Assembly: GCA_963575745.1 (NCBI GenBank)
Contig: CAUYUJ010000383.1
Span: 30,001 to 94,000 of the forward strand
DNA: 64,000 nt
Direction: 5' to 3'
Source: Prorocentrum cordatum
Lineage: Eukaryota; Sar; Dinophyceae; Prorocentrales; Prorocentraceae
Part shown: positions 1 through 10,111 of the stretch, piece after piece
Layout of the letters: every line of letters begins with the position of its first letter
Numbering within the stretch: position 1 is the stretch's first letter
The notes under the pieces: generated by a model
The model's database searches: none
Seen by the model: only the letters and a program-made list of their open reading frames with translations
Told to the model about the DNA's origin: nothing
Made by a program: the position numbers and the translations under genes

Positions 1-86
1 CCCCCCCCCGCGGCGCCCAGTTTGCCCTTTTCCCGCTCCTGCATGCTGGCCAGTTCGTTGTTCGGTGCCCCTGTCCAGCTCGATCG
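1..86 (-). CDS. Possible exon at window edge, unknown protein
   Basis: Read on the minus strand, one frame gives a charged, natural-looking peptide (NNELASMQEREKGKLGAAGG) that runs off the window edge. The codons mostly end in G or C. It starts just after a CAG that could be a splice acceptor (complement of 87-89). No domain is recognisable. The next minus-strand open stretch is at 364-603, so a minus-strand gene may enter the window here. It rests only on codon texture and could be chance. Confidence 0.3.
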
Positions 87-149
87 CTGGAACAGCCAAC
101 TCTGCCTCGCCGCCGACGGAAAAATGCGCACAGGATTAGCAAAGCCAAA

Positions 150-202
150 AGCCATGAGCTCTCAGAGGTCGGCGTAGATCTCTTGGATCGGCGCTGGACC
201 CC
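150..202 (+). mobile_element. Half copy of inverted-repeat element family B
   Basis: The stretch with CAGAGGTCGGCGTAGATC followed by TTGGATCGGCGCTGGA matches the left arm of the palindromic element at 15647-15785. The right arm is not present. It is a degenerate solo arm. Confidence 0.45.
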
Positions 203-363
203 CCCATGGCGGCGCATTCGGTGCCGCCCGGGGGATGTTGACGTTAGATGTGCTTCTTCTGCAGGTGTTTGTCCTCTCGCATCCTCCTCTCCCTCCTCCC
301 CATCCGGGCAAGAGGCGTGAGTTTGCAGCCAAGACGCTCTGGTGTTCGAGTGATTCCTCTGAT

Positions 364-603
364 CTAGATCGAGGAGCTTACTCGCGACCGACGCTCGCCA
401 TAGCCAGAACAGTTCGACATACTCTTGGCCGACATCTTCTTGGCAGCGCCAGTTCTGCAGCTGGTGTGTCTTAGAGACACGGCGTTCAAGTTCAGCTCTT
501 TCTCCTTTTCCTCTCCCTTCTCGATTCGGCGCGGCCTCAGCTGCACCTGGAGTCCGCTGTGAACCCAGAGATGCGGGAGATGCCAGGTGCCTATGATTGG
601 CAT
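364..603 (-). CDS. Possible exon, unknown protein
   Basis: A 79-residue minus-strand frame with a basic, lysine- and arginine-rich middle part (EKGEEKEKELNLNAVSL) and several Ser/Lys residues near its end. It is on the same strand as the possible exon at the window edge and might belong to the same gene. No domain was recognised. The plus strand over the same bases is also partly open, so strand and coding status are uncertain. Confidence 0.2.
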   Translation of the reverse strand: MPIIGTWHLPHLWVHSGLQVQLRPRRIEKGEEKEKELNLNAVSLRHTSCRTGAAKKMSAKSMSNCSGYGERRSRVSSSI

Positions 604-1093
604 CGCCTCCTCTCGATGCCGATCTCAAGGATTCCTAAAGTTTCTGAGTGCGCATCCCGGAGATCATCATTGCATTTTCGCTTGCTTGTTCATCTCAGGG
701 ATGGGGATACGTTCAAGGCTTGTTCGAGAAGCCAGAGAGACGGCGTTCTTTGTTCGATGCACGAGTCCCGCGGACCCCTTGACCCCGTCCCCGGGACCGG
801 CGTCTCGTCCCGAGCCGTTCTTCGACAGTGCGGTTCCACTCGACGTTGGGATATCGGTCATCTCCACTGGGGCTCGCTTCGAACCACGCGCAGAGGTTTG
901 GCATCGCTCGGGCGTTTTTTTTTACGGCGAGGACCATCGAGGAGCACAATGGATCATCTTGCGAGAAAACAAGCCCACGAAATCGAAACATGCTCTGGGA
1001 ATGAACGTCCGAACGATGGTGAGGAGGAGTGTGTGGGGGGAGGGCTTCTTAGGAACACCGGTGTTTCTTAGAATGCACGGGCCTCATCTATAG
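587..1093 (+). CDS. Hypothetical ORF, 168 aa
   Basis: An open frame of 168 codons with a natural amino-acid mix in its second half (residues about 80-150, for example GVFFYGEDHRGAQWIILREN). No family was recognised, and no signal peptide or membrane helix is evident. A minus-strand frame at 713-991 is also open and protein-like, so the coding strand cannot be settled. The end overlaps a dispersed repeat that begins near 1045, which argues that the true exon ends earlier. Confidence 0.25.
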   Translation: MPMIGIASSRCRSQGFLKFLSAHPGDHHCIFACLFISGMGIRSRLVREARETAFFVRCTSPADPLTPSPGPASRPEPFFDSAVPLDVGISVISTGARFEPRAEVWHRSGVFFYGEDHRGAQWIILRENKPTKSKHALGMNVRTMVRRSVWGEGFLGTPVFLRMHGPHL

Positions 1094-1190
1094 ATGCAAG
1101 GCCGGCGCCTTCTAAGAAGCAGCCTCCTCCCAAGAAGCATCCCCCTCCCTCATCCCCTCGTGCGCGCCTCCACACTTGCCCGGGAGAGGT
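1045..1190 (+). repeat. Dispersed repeat R1, copy 1
   Basis: About 145 bp matching 16795-16945. Both contain CTTCTTAG-like, TATAGA(T/C)G and CCTTCTAAGAAGCAGCCTCC-like blocks, then a pyrimidine-rich stretch ending in CGTGCGYGCC. Several CTTCTNAGAAG boxes are self-complementary. In copy 2 the repeat is followed directly by an exon-like frame, so it may be the 3' part of an intron. Confidence 0.5.
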
Positions 1191-1541
1191 CCCCCCGAGG
1201 CCCGGCAGGTCCTCGAAGCAGCCCCCCCCCGACGCCTCGGGGGTCGGGGGTCGGGTCGGGGGGGCGGGAGCAACGCCTGTTTATATTCTTGCTGCACGCA
1301 AGAACCTTGACAGCAGACACCGAATAGTGAAACTCCCGGGGGCTCGGGGGCGCACGCTGCCCAAGACCGCCCCGAGCGGCGCCTGCCGTGCGGCGCCGAG
1401 CTCGGCCTCCGCAGAGCTTGGCGGCGCGCCCTCCACGGGGCGGCTCGAGGAGGGGGGCGGGGCGGCCCCCGAGGCGCGGCGGGGCCCCCCAGGAGCCGGG
1501 GGAGGGGGGCTCCTCCGCAGCCCGCCCGCCGCAGAGGGAGG

Positions 1542-2351
1542 GCGCAGGAGGAGGAGGAAAAGGAGGAGGAGGAAAAGGAGGAGGAGGAGGAGGAGGAGGA
1601 GGAGAAGGAGGAGGAGGAGGAGGGTGTTGGAGAGGAGGGGAGGAGGAGGAGGAGGAGGAGGGGAGGAGGAGGAGGGCGGAGGAGGAGGAGGAGGAGGAGG
1701 AGGGGAGGAGAGGAGGAGGAGGAGGAGGAGGAGGAGGGAGGAGGAGGAGGGCGGAGGAGGAGGAGGGAGGAGGAGGAGGAGGAGGAGGAGGAGAGGAGGA
1801 AGGAGGGCGGAGGAGGGCGGAGGAGGAGGGGAGGAGGAGGGCGGAGGAGGGAGGAGGAGGGGAGGAGGGCGGAGGAGGAGGAGAGGGCGGAGGAGGAGGA
1901 GGAGGAGGAGGAGGAGGAGGAGGAGGAGGAGGAGTGTTGGAGGAGGAGGGCGGAGGAGGAGGAGGAGGCGGAGGAGGGAGGAGGAGGAGGAGGAGGAGGA
2001 GGAGGAGGAGGAGGAGGAGGAGGAGGAGGAGGAGGGCGGAGGAGGAGGAGGGCGGAGGAGGAGGATGGCGGAGGAGGAGGAGGAGGCGGAGGAGGGGAGG
2101 CGGAGGAGGGCGGAGGAGGAGGAGGAGGAGGAGGGGAGGAGGAGGAGGGCGGAGGAGGAGGGCGGAGGAGGGAGAGGGCGGAGGAGGAGGGCGGAGGCGG
2201 AGGAGGAGGAGGAGGAGGAGAAGGAGGAGAAGGAGGAGAAGGAGGAGGGCGGAGGAGGAGGAGGAGGAGGGCGGAGGAGGAGGAGGGCGGAGGAGGGGGA
2301 GGGCGGAGGAGGAGGAGGAGGAGGAGGAGGAGGAGGAGGAGGAGGAGGAGC
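1542..2351 (+). repeat. (GGA)n purine tract, about 0.8 kb
   Basis: Almost uninterrupted purines on the plus strand, mainly GGA triplets with occasional GGC. It creates long artificial frames of Gly, Arg, Glu (plus) or Pro, Ser, Leu (minus). Such mirror-symmetric polypurine DNA can form triplex structures. Not coding. Confidence 0.95.
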
Positions 2352-2689
2352 ATGCGCTGGCTTCGAGGGGGTTGGACCATGCGCTGGCTTCGAAAAAGCG
2401 TTCTTGGAAGCCCCCGGGCCCCTGAGAGAAGGCCCCCGCCTTCTGAAGAAACCCCCTTGGCATGTTCAAAAGGCCGCCCACCCCCCTCGCTCGGCGGGGA
2501 ACTCCGAGCCCCTACCCCCTGCCTATCCACGCTTCGGGCAGCCCGATGGGCGGCGGGGGCAGGGTTCGGAGGTCGTCGAGCACGTGGCGAAATCCAAACC
2601 CTAACCCCCGCCTCCCGCCTCCGAGCCCCTCCCCCGCATCCCCCGGGCAGGGTCTGGATGTCGCCACCCACTCGCGCCACCCCCCTCGT

Positions 2690-2795
2690 GGTCGCCGCCA
2701 TCGCAAGTGCATCGGCGATTTCATCGCCGATGCATTGGCGATGCGGCGCGATCCTCCGACCCCGTTCGATTCGGACCCTATAGTCCTACATGTCT
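2690..2795 (+). repeat. Palindromic GCATCGCCGATG repeat cluster
   Basis: Overlapping copies of CATCGGCGAT and its complement, then a block (GATCCTCCGACCCCGTTCGA) that matches, in reverse order, the flank of the cluster at 11440-11610. Dispersed repeat of unknown type. Confidence 0.4.
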
Positions 2796-2969
2796 GGTGT
2801 CTATTATGATAAATGATAAGGCCCCCGCGCCTCCGAAAGAAGGCCCTCGCCCCCTCGCGCCCCCCCCTTGTGAGCGCTGCCCCCCAAAAAAGCGTACGGC
2901 TCTCTCGGGCCTCTCGGTAGGGTGTTCGATCCTGGACCCCTTGCTGAACGCAGCCGTCCAAATGTTGCG

Positions 2970-3105
2970 CCGAGGACCGCTGGACACCGCCGAAGACCGT
3001 CAGAGGACCGCCGAAGGGCCGCCAGGAGGTCGCCGAGGGCCCTGCGGAGACCGCAGGAGACCGCCGAGAACGGCTCCGAAGAGACCGCCGCCGCAGAAGA
3101 CCGAG
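2970..3105 (+). repeat. GACCGCCGAA minisatellite
   Basis: Degenerate decamers such as GACCGCCGAAG, GACCGTCAGAG and GACCGCAGGA repeat for about 135 bp immediately before the exon-like stretch that ends at 3197. Confidence 0.5.
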
Positions 3106-3197
3106 GCCGTGGGCACGCAGCCTCGACGCTGCCGCCCGTGCCTGGCCGAGCCTCCGCCGCCGCAGGTGGTGTACGGCGACGTGTTCCTCGGCAAGCG
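3105..3197 (+). CDS. Possible short exon with GTGAGC donor
   Basis: A frame reads CRPCLAEPPPPQVVYGDVFLGKR-like sequence (pairs of cysteines, then a Pro run) and runs into AAGCG|GTGAGC, a canonical 5' splice donor at 3198. If the donor is not used, the frame stops at once with TGA. The upstream boundary is unknown. No domain recognised. Confidence 0.3.
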
Positions 3198-3224
3198 GTG
3201 AGCCCAGGGCTGGCGGGCAGAGGC

Positions 3225-3475
3225 CTCCTCCCAGCCCTCTCCCCCTCCCCCTCCCCCTCGCCCCCTCCCTCCCCTGCAGGCCTCCCAGATGGGGTCCGCC
3301 CTCGACCTCCCCCAGTCCCTCCCTCCCTCCCTCCCCCCTTGCCCTCACTCCGCCCTTGCCCTCCCGCCCCTTCCCTAATCGCCCTCCACCCTGGCCCCTC
3401 CCGCTCTGTCTCCAAGGGCGCGGGCGCAGGCTCCTCCCTCCCTCGCCCTCCCTCCCCCCTCCAGCATACAGTGGA
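3225..3475 (+). repeat. CCCTCC-rich low-complexity tract
   Basis: Pyrimidine-rich on the plus strand with many CCCTCC and CCTCC words. No convincing frame. It follows directly on the donor at 3198, so it may be intron. Confidence 0.6.
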
Positions 3476-3480
3476 GACCC

Positions 3481-3855
3481 ATGCCAAGGAACACCCTGCT
3501 TGCCTCCAGGGTGCCCTGGGTTTCTGGGGTTTCGATGGCTTTGCTATGGGAAGCGCGACGCTTCCACGCCAAAAATCAATGGACGTCCTGGGGTCTCAGG
3601 GTTGGGTTTCTTGTGGGAGGTTTGCCTGTGGACTGGCTTCCATTGCACCCGCTGCAGCTTAGAGCTTCGGGCTCCCTTCCCCAGAAGCCCGAGGCGCACT
3701 GGGTGTGGAGAACAACCTGGCCCCCAGATGCTCGAATTTCATCAGGACCCAGTGCGCCTCGGTCTTGTGGCGCTCCCTTTCAGAAAGTCCAAGGCGCACC
3801 GGATATGGATAGAGGTCTTGCTTGCACCTCTCCCCTCCCTCCGCAATTGCACTGA
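3481..3855 (+). CDS. Hypothetical ORF, doubtful
   Basis: A 124-codon open frame rich in Trp and Leu. A second plus-strand frame over the same bases (from 3356) is also open to 3973. No domain or motif is recognised and neither frame has a strong codon pattern. It is listed because the stretch is not a simple repeat. Confidence 0.12.
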   Translation: MPRNTLLASRVPWVSGVSMALLWEARRFHAKNQWTSWGLRVGFLVGGLPVDWLPLHPLQLRASGSLPQKPEAHWVWRTTWPPDARISSGPSAPRSCGAPFQKVQGAPDMDRGLACTSPLPPQLH

Positions 3856-3912
3856 GGAGGAGGAGGAGGAGGAGGAGGAGGAGGAGGAGGAGGAGGAGGA
3901 GGAGGAGGAAGA
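3855..3912 (+). repeat. (GGA)n microsatellite
   Basis: About 19 GGA units, followed by a G run. Confidence 0.9.
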
Positions 3913-3959
3913 GGGGGGGGAGCAGGCAAGCCAGTATGAGCGCGCATGGCTAGCGTGGC

Positions 3960-4570
3960 CGACTGCCCGCTGACCCATCCCTCCATCTCCACGATTTTCC
4001 CTGTGAAGCGTGGCCGGTGCTCGTGCGCGCGGGCACGCAGGCCGTTTGTGTGCTGTTCGGTGTCTCGGCACCGATGGGCCACGCTCCCTGGCGATTGCCA
4101 GGCTCTTTTTGCTTGAGGGCTTGACGGTAGCTCTGGACGGTCGAATTAGGTACGGAATGATTGGGCACGATGCCCAACACGCCGGGGACGTTGTTCTTTG
4201 AAGACAAGAAGCCGCCCGCCCAACAGCGGCCGCTGTCGGTTTGGGACCACATTTGTTGTTGGGCATTGTACCTATTTTTCCCGTACCCATTTCGGGCGTC
4301 CGAATTAGCGACCGGATTGCTTGCCCGGCCGTTGCTCTCAACCAAAATGAGCGTGCGGTTGCGGAGGATGGAGGGAGGGAGTGAGGGAGTGAGAGAGGCG
4401 AGAGGGACTGGTACACCGGTCGAGCATTTGACTAGGAAACTTCCTCCCGAGAAGTTTGGGCCAGCGTTCCTTCGCCAACTTGCCAGAAAGTTGGCCCAGC
4501 TTCTTGTGCACGATCGCCCCTCGGGCGAGAACTTCAGAAATGTGCGCCCCGACTTGTTGGAAGTCGTTTC
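3960..4570. other. No supported gene
   Basis: Non-repetitive sequence of mixed composition. Several overlapping frames are open on both strands and none shows a domain. Nothing can be assigned. Confidence 0.4.
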
Positions 4571-4574
4571 CTTG

Positions 4575-4750
4575 GAGTGGGAGCTTTCGCATGGTGCCAC
4601 CGCGCTTGTCGGGACACCCTTCACACGTTTCGTGGCACCATAATGAACTCCATCGAAGGCCCCAGTGGGATGGTAGGCATGGTGCCACCGCACCAATTTC
4701 GGCACACTCCTCACACGCTTCGTGGCCCCATACGTAGCTCCACCGAAGAT
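4575..4750 (+). repeat. 90-bp satellite S90, two degenerate units
   Basis: Two copies of a block reading CACACG-TTCGTGGC-CCATA-GTAGCTCCACCGAAG, spaced about 90 bp apart. The same unit forms arrays at 15895-16365 (same strand) and 55445-56440 (opposite strand). Confidence 0.65.
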
Positions 4751-4869
4751 GAAACTGACAACCGCGGTATCCACAACCGCATATGTTTGGGTTCGTCGCC
4801 AGGCTAATTCACATGTTGTCGGGGCGTTCGATTTGCACTCCTTACGAATATTCAGGTTGTTGAAATATT

Positions 4870-7030
4870 TCATCATGAGCGCGCGACGCCGCGCGCGTGC
4901 ACGTGTTTCCGTTTGCACGGAAGGATTCTTGAACATTTAAGGTTTTGATAAACGAGTGTGCGCGCGACGGGGATGATGGTGGGGTGCGGATACAGGCCTG
5001 GATGGAATGATATAAGTTCATGTCTAGAATGAACGATTGGGCAGTATCCGATGCAAGCTGCACGTCGCTAGGCCCGCGTGATAATCCCGAGAGGGGTAAT
5101 CCTTTTTTGTAGACACGAAACCCTACCGGGTGCACTTGAATATGGAACATGGAGTTGTCAGTTCCACTTCTCGCGCAATCATCCCACCCACCCACACGCA
5201 ACTTGGTTTGAAAAAGCCATGCGGCGGCGATTGCGATGAGTGGTTGGCGCTGGCTGGCATATCGCTGCGGCCGCTCTAGCGCGCGCAGCCTCGCGCGCAG
5301 ACTGACCAACTACTTTGGCGCGACCGACGCGGCCGCGGTAACGTTGTTCGTTGGGCATTTCCCAGCGGGCGTTGCAGTGCAAGTCTGTGCCCTGGGCTGG
5401 GCGGGCGCGATCTCATGGCGACGTTGAAGAAGGTAGACGCGACGATGATGGTTGCGACGACGACCACGGCAAAGCCAATGATGGCGCCGATGTTGATCAC
5501 GCCGGTGACGATGATGGTGTCCACGCGTTGGTGATGAAATTGCAGGGTCGGATCTCGACATCCGCGGGCGGCCAACGCGCGCGAGTGGCCAGCATGGTGC
5601 TATTTGACAGGGCCCCCCCCCCCCAGCACGGGCGCAAAGGCATTCCAATCGTTTCGACATGCGGTAAGACCTGGCCCGTCTGTTTATCAAAAGTTCGCGC
5701 GCCCTGACTTGTGCTTGATAACGGATGCTGCGAATCCATATGTTTTTATACGTGTCCAAGGCGCTCGATGCTAACATCCACACGAAACTGATGGTGTGTT
5801 GGGAGATGCCGGCATGCGCGCGCCACGACGCGCGCGAACGCATTTCGTCCCGCTGTTTCAGACAAGAGGTCTTGCGGCACCACGCGCGAAAAAGCGTTCG
5901 AACGATGTCAACACGCGCGCACGAAAAGCACGTTAGGTAACATGTGATGACGTCGTTGACAAATCTAGTGTTCTGTTTCTGACAAATCGTAACAAAACGA
6001 GCACATGTGTTAATGAATGAGATGTCCTGTTGCGAAACCATTTGTTGTTTTGATGTGCTCGGGGTATTTGGTTAAACAATTCTTTTCAGGACTCAGAGTT
6101 GCCCGACAGAAAGATCCCAGCATTCTCGCACGACTTCGAGCGCGTGCATTTCGCTTTTTGTCCAAAGGTTTTTGTCTGGGACATTTATATGGTTGATGAA
6201 CGACTTCGCGTGCATAGATTGTTCTGCGAGGGATGATGGGGGATCGATACAGGATTGCTTGGTGCTGTATGGCTTCATCTTTCCGATGGACGATCGGGCA
6301 ACATCACATGGAAATTGGCACAAAAACGCGTATGGTCAAGGCCAAAGACGGGGGCGTAGATCTGAATCGTATATATATACATAAAAGAATTTACCCTGCC
6401 GAACTAGAATTCGTCAATTTCAGAATTCGCCCATTTACCCCACCCACTCACAACTTGATATGCAAAACCCATGCGGCGGCGCTCGATGCCCGATCAGCGT
6501 TGCCTCGCACATTGTTGCGGCCGCGCTGGCTCGCGCAGGCCCGCGCGCAGTGTTACGCGACCAACGCGGCCGCCGTGGCACTGACCGCTGAACACTTCCC
6601 AACGCGTCTCGCAGGCCGCGCTGGCGCGCGGGCGTTTCAGTGCGTGTTGGTGCCTTGGGCGGGCGCGGTATCATGGCGACGTCGACAACAGCAAAACACG
6701 ATTATGATTGAACAAGTGAGGGAAAGACAGGCGCGCAGATCTTTGGGGAAATACATGTTGCAAAAACATGCGCTTCCCCCATATGTGTTCGGAAGTTTCG
6801 ATCTTGAAATGCCGACGGGGCCCTGGGTTTTTAGATGATGGCGGCATGCGCGCTGGACGCCGTGCGCGTGTGGAGTCCGCCCATTGTTGGCCAACGGCTG
6901 ATTACAAACTTGCGTTTTTTCTAAACGAGTGCGCCCACACAAAAGTGTTTGACAACGACGATGGCGGGGAACCCGGTTTGCCTGGGGTGATATGAGCGCA
7001 TATTTGGGATAAACAATGGGGCGGATGGAT
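4870..7030 (+). repeat. Direct duplication of an AT-richer dispersed repeat (unit about 1.25 kb)
   Basis: The block 5185-5440 (CACCCACCCACACGCAACTTGG through GGGCGGGCGCGATCTCATGGCGACG) recurs at 6435-6700. The block 4946-5050 (AAACGAGTGTGCG, GGGGATGATGG, ATACAGG, GATATAAGTTCAT) recurs in weaker form at 6190-6302 and 6920-7022. Composition is clearly lower in GC than the neighbours. Related sequence lies in inverse orientation in the channel intron at 42440-42540 and 43870-43985. No open reading frame of interest was found. Confidence 0.6.
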
Positions 7031-7470
7031 GCGAATATTATTTATCTTTAGGCCGCACGGATACACACGGGGGGAGGGTAGATCCTAATACTGTTTGGAA
7101 ATATCGCTTTAGCGGTGCATTCTATGCGGCGCAATAGAGGCGGTGGCGGCGGGTCGGCGGCAAGGAAAACATAACCACTACAACAGCCCGCAGGACCAGA
7201 CAAGGCTGCGACGAAGCGGCGACGGGGCAGCGACGACGATAACGGAACCGCCATACCGGCCCACAGGCACAGGCGATGACCGGTGACAGTGTGGCGACGG
7301 GGTGGCGGCCGCGATATCATGGCCACCAAAACCACCCAGGCCCGGGCGACCGGCGGCGACGGGGCGGCGACGGCCGGAACAGATCCGCAAGACCAACACA
7401 TGGGCACAGGTTTTTTCATCAACAAGTAGAAAACTCGAAGTGCAAGCCTTGATAGGGAAAAACGCATAGT
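7030..7470. other. GC-rich stretch without supported gene
   Basis: Contains several GGCGACGGGGCGGCGAC-like words that repeat irregularly at 7200-7380. The minus strand is open for 139 codons but is dominated by Pro, Ala, Arg and Ser. Not called as a gene. Confidence 0.4.
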
Positions 7471-7574
7471 AATAATGCCATGTGGCTATTTAGTATTGCC
7501 TGGTTAGGTGTGTGTTATGTATCAAATATGTAACTGATTGTGAATACATATTTGCATTTACATGTAGTCATACA

Positions 7575-7640
7575 TCTACCTGTATATATATATATATATA
7601 TATACATATATACATGTATATATACACAAACATACATACA
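7575..7640 (+). repeat. (TA)n / (TACA)n microsatellite
   Basis: Alternating TA with TACATA and CACAAACATACATA extensions. It lies beside the quasi-periodic array and composite element that follow, as also seen at 9073-9175 and 57873-57897. Confidence 0.9.
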
Positions 7641-7754
7641 TGAAAATGTATAACATACTTGACGAATGGTGTGATTCGGATGGGGGACAGAAAGGGGAGC
7701 ACTGTTACATCATCGACGCCGCATGGGCCATGCCGCATGGGAGGACCAGGCGGA

Positions 7755-7965
7755 CCCAACGGCACCTAGACGCTCTCCGGACCGGCCCAAAACAATTAGA
7801 ACACCAAGAACAACGAGACAGCCACAAAGGGCTTCAGGTCAGCCCAAGACGCTCCCAAGACGGCCCACGATCATTTCTGGGGCCATTTGGGGGCGTCCGA
7901 CAGACGGTAGACGGCCCCACGGACTCCCAAAACTGCCCGGAGAACCTCGGGGCACAAGTTATACG
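7755..7965 (+). repeat. Quasi-periodic AAGACGGCCC array
   Basis: Words such as CCCAAGACGCTC, CCAAGACGGCCC and AACTGCCCGGAG repeat with about 10-12 bp spacing but no exact period. Same style as arrays at 9222-9490, 47935-48690, 57325-57850 and 58425-58640 (the last three carry the complement, GGCCGTCTTGG). Confidence 0.55.
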
Positions 7966-7978
7966 TAACTCTGCGCAA

Positions 7979-8480
7979 ATGGGGGCGGTGGGGACGCCGG
8001 CAGTCTGCGAGACTCTGGAGAAGCCCGCCGCAGGCGCCAAAGTTTTACAAATTATACAACGAGCCCGCCGCAGGCGCGGAATTTTTCATTAAACCAGTTC
8101 AGGCGGGTCGCGGGTGGGTCGCGGGTTGGGTCGCGGGGTTGGTCGTGGGGTGGGTCGCGGGTTGAGTCGCGGGGTGGGTCGCGGGGTGTGTCGCGGGTGG
8201 GGCGCGGGTGGGGCGCGGGTGGGTCGCGGGGTGGGTCGCGGGGTGGGTCGCGGGTGGGTCGCGGGGTGGGTCGGGTGGGTCGCGGGATAGGTCGCAGGTG
8301 GGTCGCGGGGTGGGTCACGGGGTGGGTCGCGGGTCGGTTAGGTCGCGGGGTTAGGTCGCGGGTGGGTCGCGGGTGGAACGACGACAACAAACAAAGCAAC
8401 AAGCAGAATCTTCACCACGGATCCCCATCCCAGCCACGCACCAAGGGACAATGAATGACCGTTCGGCCCCCTCTTTCTGA
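7979..8480 (+). repeat. Composite repeat element, copy 1 (L module, minisatellite core, R module)
   Basis: L module 7979-8096 contains GCAGTCTGCGAGACT, two AGCCCGCCGCAGGCG boxes and ACAAATTATACAACGAG. The core 8099-8372 is a GGGTCGCGGGT / GGGTCGCGGGGT minisatellite. R module 8373-8480 contains GACGACAACAAACAA, CACCACGGATCCCCAT, CAGCCACGCACC and GACCGTTCGGCCCCCTC. The same order recurs three more times in the window. Confidence 0.75.
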
Positions 8481-9080
8481 CAACAAGCCCGCCGCAGGCG
8501 CCGATTTTTTCGTTGAACCAAGGGGGGGTGGGTCGCGGTGTGGGCCGCAAATGGGCGCGGGCGGGTTGCGGGTGGGCGCGGGGGGTCGCGGGGTGGGTCG
8601 CGGGTGGGTCGCAAGTGGGGTCGCATGGGTCGCGGATGCGTCGCGGGGTGTCGCGGGTGGGTCGCGGGGTGGGTCGCGGGTGGGTCGCGGGGTGGGTCGC
8701 GGGTGGGTCGCGAAGTGTGTCGCGGGTGGGTCGTGGGTTGGGTCGCGGGGTGGGTCGCGGGGTGGGTTTCGGGGTGGGTCGCGGGTTGGGTCGCGGGGTG
8801 GGTCGCGGGGTGGGTCGCGGGTTGGGTTGCGGGTTGGGTCGCGGGTGGGTCGCAAGTGAAGCGTGGATGGGTCGCGGGTGGGTCGCGGAGTGGGTCGCGG
8901 GGTGGGCCACGGGTGGGCCGCGGGTGGGTCGCGGGGTGGGTCGCGGGTGGGTCGCGGGTGTGTCGCGGGTGGAATGACGACAACAAACAACGCAACAAAC
9001 AGAATTCTCACCACGGATCCCCACTTCAGCCACGCACCCAGGGACAATTGATGACCGTTCGGCCCCCTCCTTCTGATACA
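8480..9080 (+). repeat. Composite repeat element, copy 2
   Basis: Begins with the end of the L module only (CAAGCCCGCCGCAGGCGCCGATTTTTTCG, 8480-8520), then a longer GGGTCGCGGGT core (8523-8972) and a complete R module (8973-9078). It abuts copy 1 head to tail. Confidence 0.75.
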
Positions 9081-9175
9081 TATTTATATGTGTGTGTACA
9101 TATATATGTGTGTATACACACATCTGCATTTATCAGACATGTATATGTATAGATGTGTATATATATGCACACTCT
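9073..9175 (+). repeat. (TG)n/(TA)n microsatellite
   Basis: TATATGTGTGTGTACATA-type alternating purine-pyrimidine sequence directly after the R module. Confidence 0.85.
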
Positions 9176-9221
9176 CCGCCGGTTTAATTCATCCGCGCCT
9201 TTCCGGGCTTTCGGTGGCCGA

Positions 9222-9490
9222 CGACGGCCCAAGAAAATCCCCCCATTGGCCCCGACGACGTCCAAGGAGAACTCCCAGACGGCTCAAGAGAGCCCCAAGA
9301 CGCCTCAAGAGGAGACCAAGAGGGTCCACCCAGCCAGCCTCAGCACGGCCCCAGAATGTCTCACGACAGCCTAAGTGGTTCCAAAACCGCCTCAAGGGAT
9401 CCTTGGAGACGGGCTCCCAGGAGACCACCAAGAGGGCTATGGAGGCCCCATAAACGGTTCCAAACCGGCCCCACGAGACTCCTAAGACGA
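9222..9490 (+). repeat. Quasi-periodic AAGACGGC array
   Basis: Repeated words CCCAGACGGCTCAAGAG, CCCCAAGACGCCTCAAGAG and ACCGCCTCAAGGG at 10-20 bp spacing. Confidence 0.5.
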
Positions 9491-9617
9491 ATCCCCCCAG
9501 CATGCGCCCGTAAGTTCCAGGACGGCCGTATTCCCCCTCCCTCGTCGAAGACATCCGCGCAGACCTTCGAAAGTCTATGTTTGTCTCGTCTCTTATCCTC
9601 ACCTGCGGGGTGCTAGG

Positions 9618-10021
9618 TGAGGGCGCGGTGGGGACGTCGGCAGCCTGCGAGACTTAGGCGAAGCCCGCCGCAGGCGCCAAATTTTCACAAATTATACAAC
9701 GAGCCCGCCGCAGGCGGCGATCTTTTCTTCGAATCAATTTGGATCGGTTCCGGGTGGGTCGCGGGTTGGGTTGCGGGCGGGTTGCGGGTGGGTCGCGGGG
9801 TGGGTCCCGGGTGGTTCGCAAGTGGGTCGTAAGTGGGTCGCGGGGTGGGTCGCGGGGTGGGTCGCGGGGTGGGTCGCGGGTGGGTCGCGGGTGGGTCGCG
9901 GGTGTGTCGCGGGGAATGTCGCGGGTGTGTCGCGGGTTGGAACGCGGGGTGGGTCGCGGGGTGGGTCGCGGGTGGGTCGCGGGGGGGACGACGACAACAA
10001 CAAAGAACAACAACAACAAAG

Positions 10022-10057
<36 letters not shown>

Positions 10058-10101
10058 CACAACAGCAACAGCAACAGCAACAGCAACAACAACAACAACA
10101 A
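9618..10101 (+). repeat. Composite repeat element, copy 3 (L module, core, CAA tract)
   Basis: L module 9618-9738 closely matches 7981-8096. The core 9748-9988 is the GGGTCGCGGGT minisatellite. Instead of an immediate R module it continues into (AAC)n/(CAACAG)n at 9989-10101. The R module of this copy may be the one at 10932-11022. Confidence 0.7.
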
Positions 10102-10111
10102 TTACTAGCAC

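Noticed and set aside
2590-2610. AACCCTAACCC resembling a telomere repeat
   Set aside because: A single short occurrence in GC-rich sequence, with no array.
1112-2701. 529-aa minus-strand ORF (and overlapping plus-strand ORFs) across the first purine tract
   Set aside because: Composition is only Pro, Ser, Leu or Gly, Glu, Arg from GGA triplets, and all frames are open.
8188-9152. Gly/Arg/Val or Pro/Thr repeat proteins over the GGGTCGCGGGT cores
   Set aside because: The minisatellite has an 11-12-bp unit that leaves several frames open. The composite elements are better explained as DNA repeats.
8000-10000. CRISPR array because of regularly spaced repeats
   Set aside because: Units are contiguous minisatellites without unique spacers, in a eukaryotic context.
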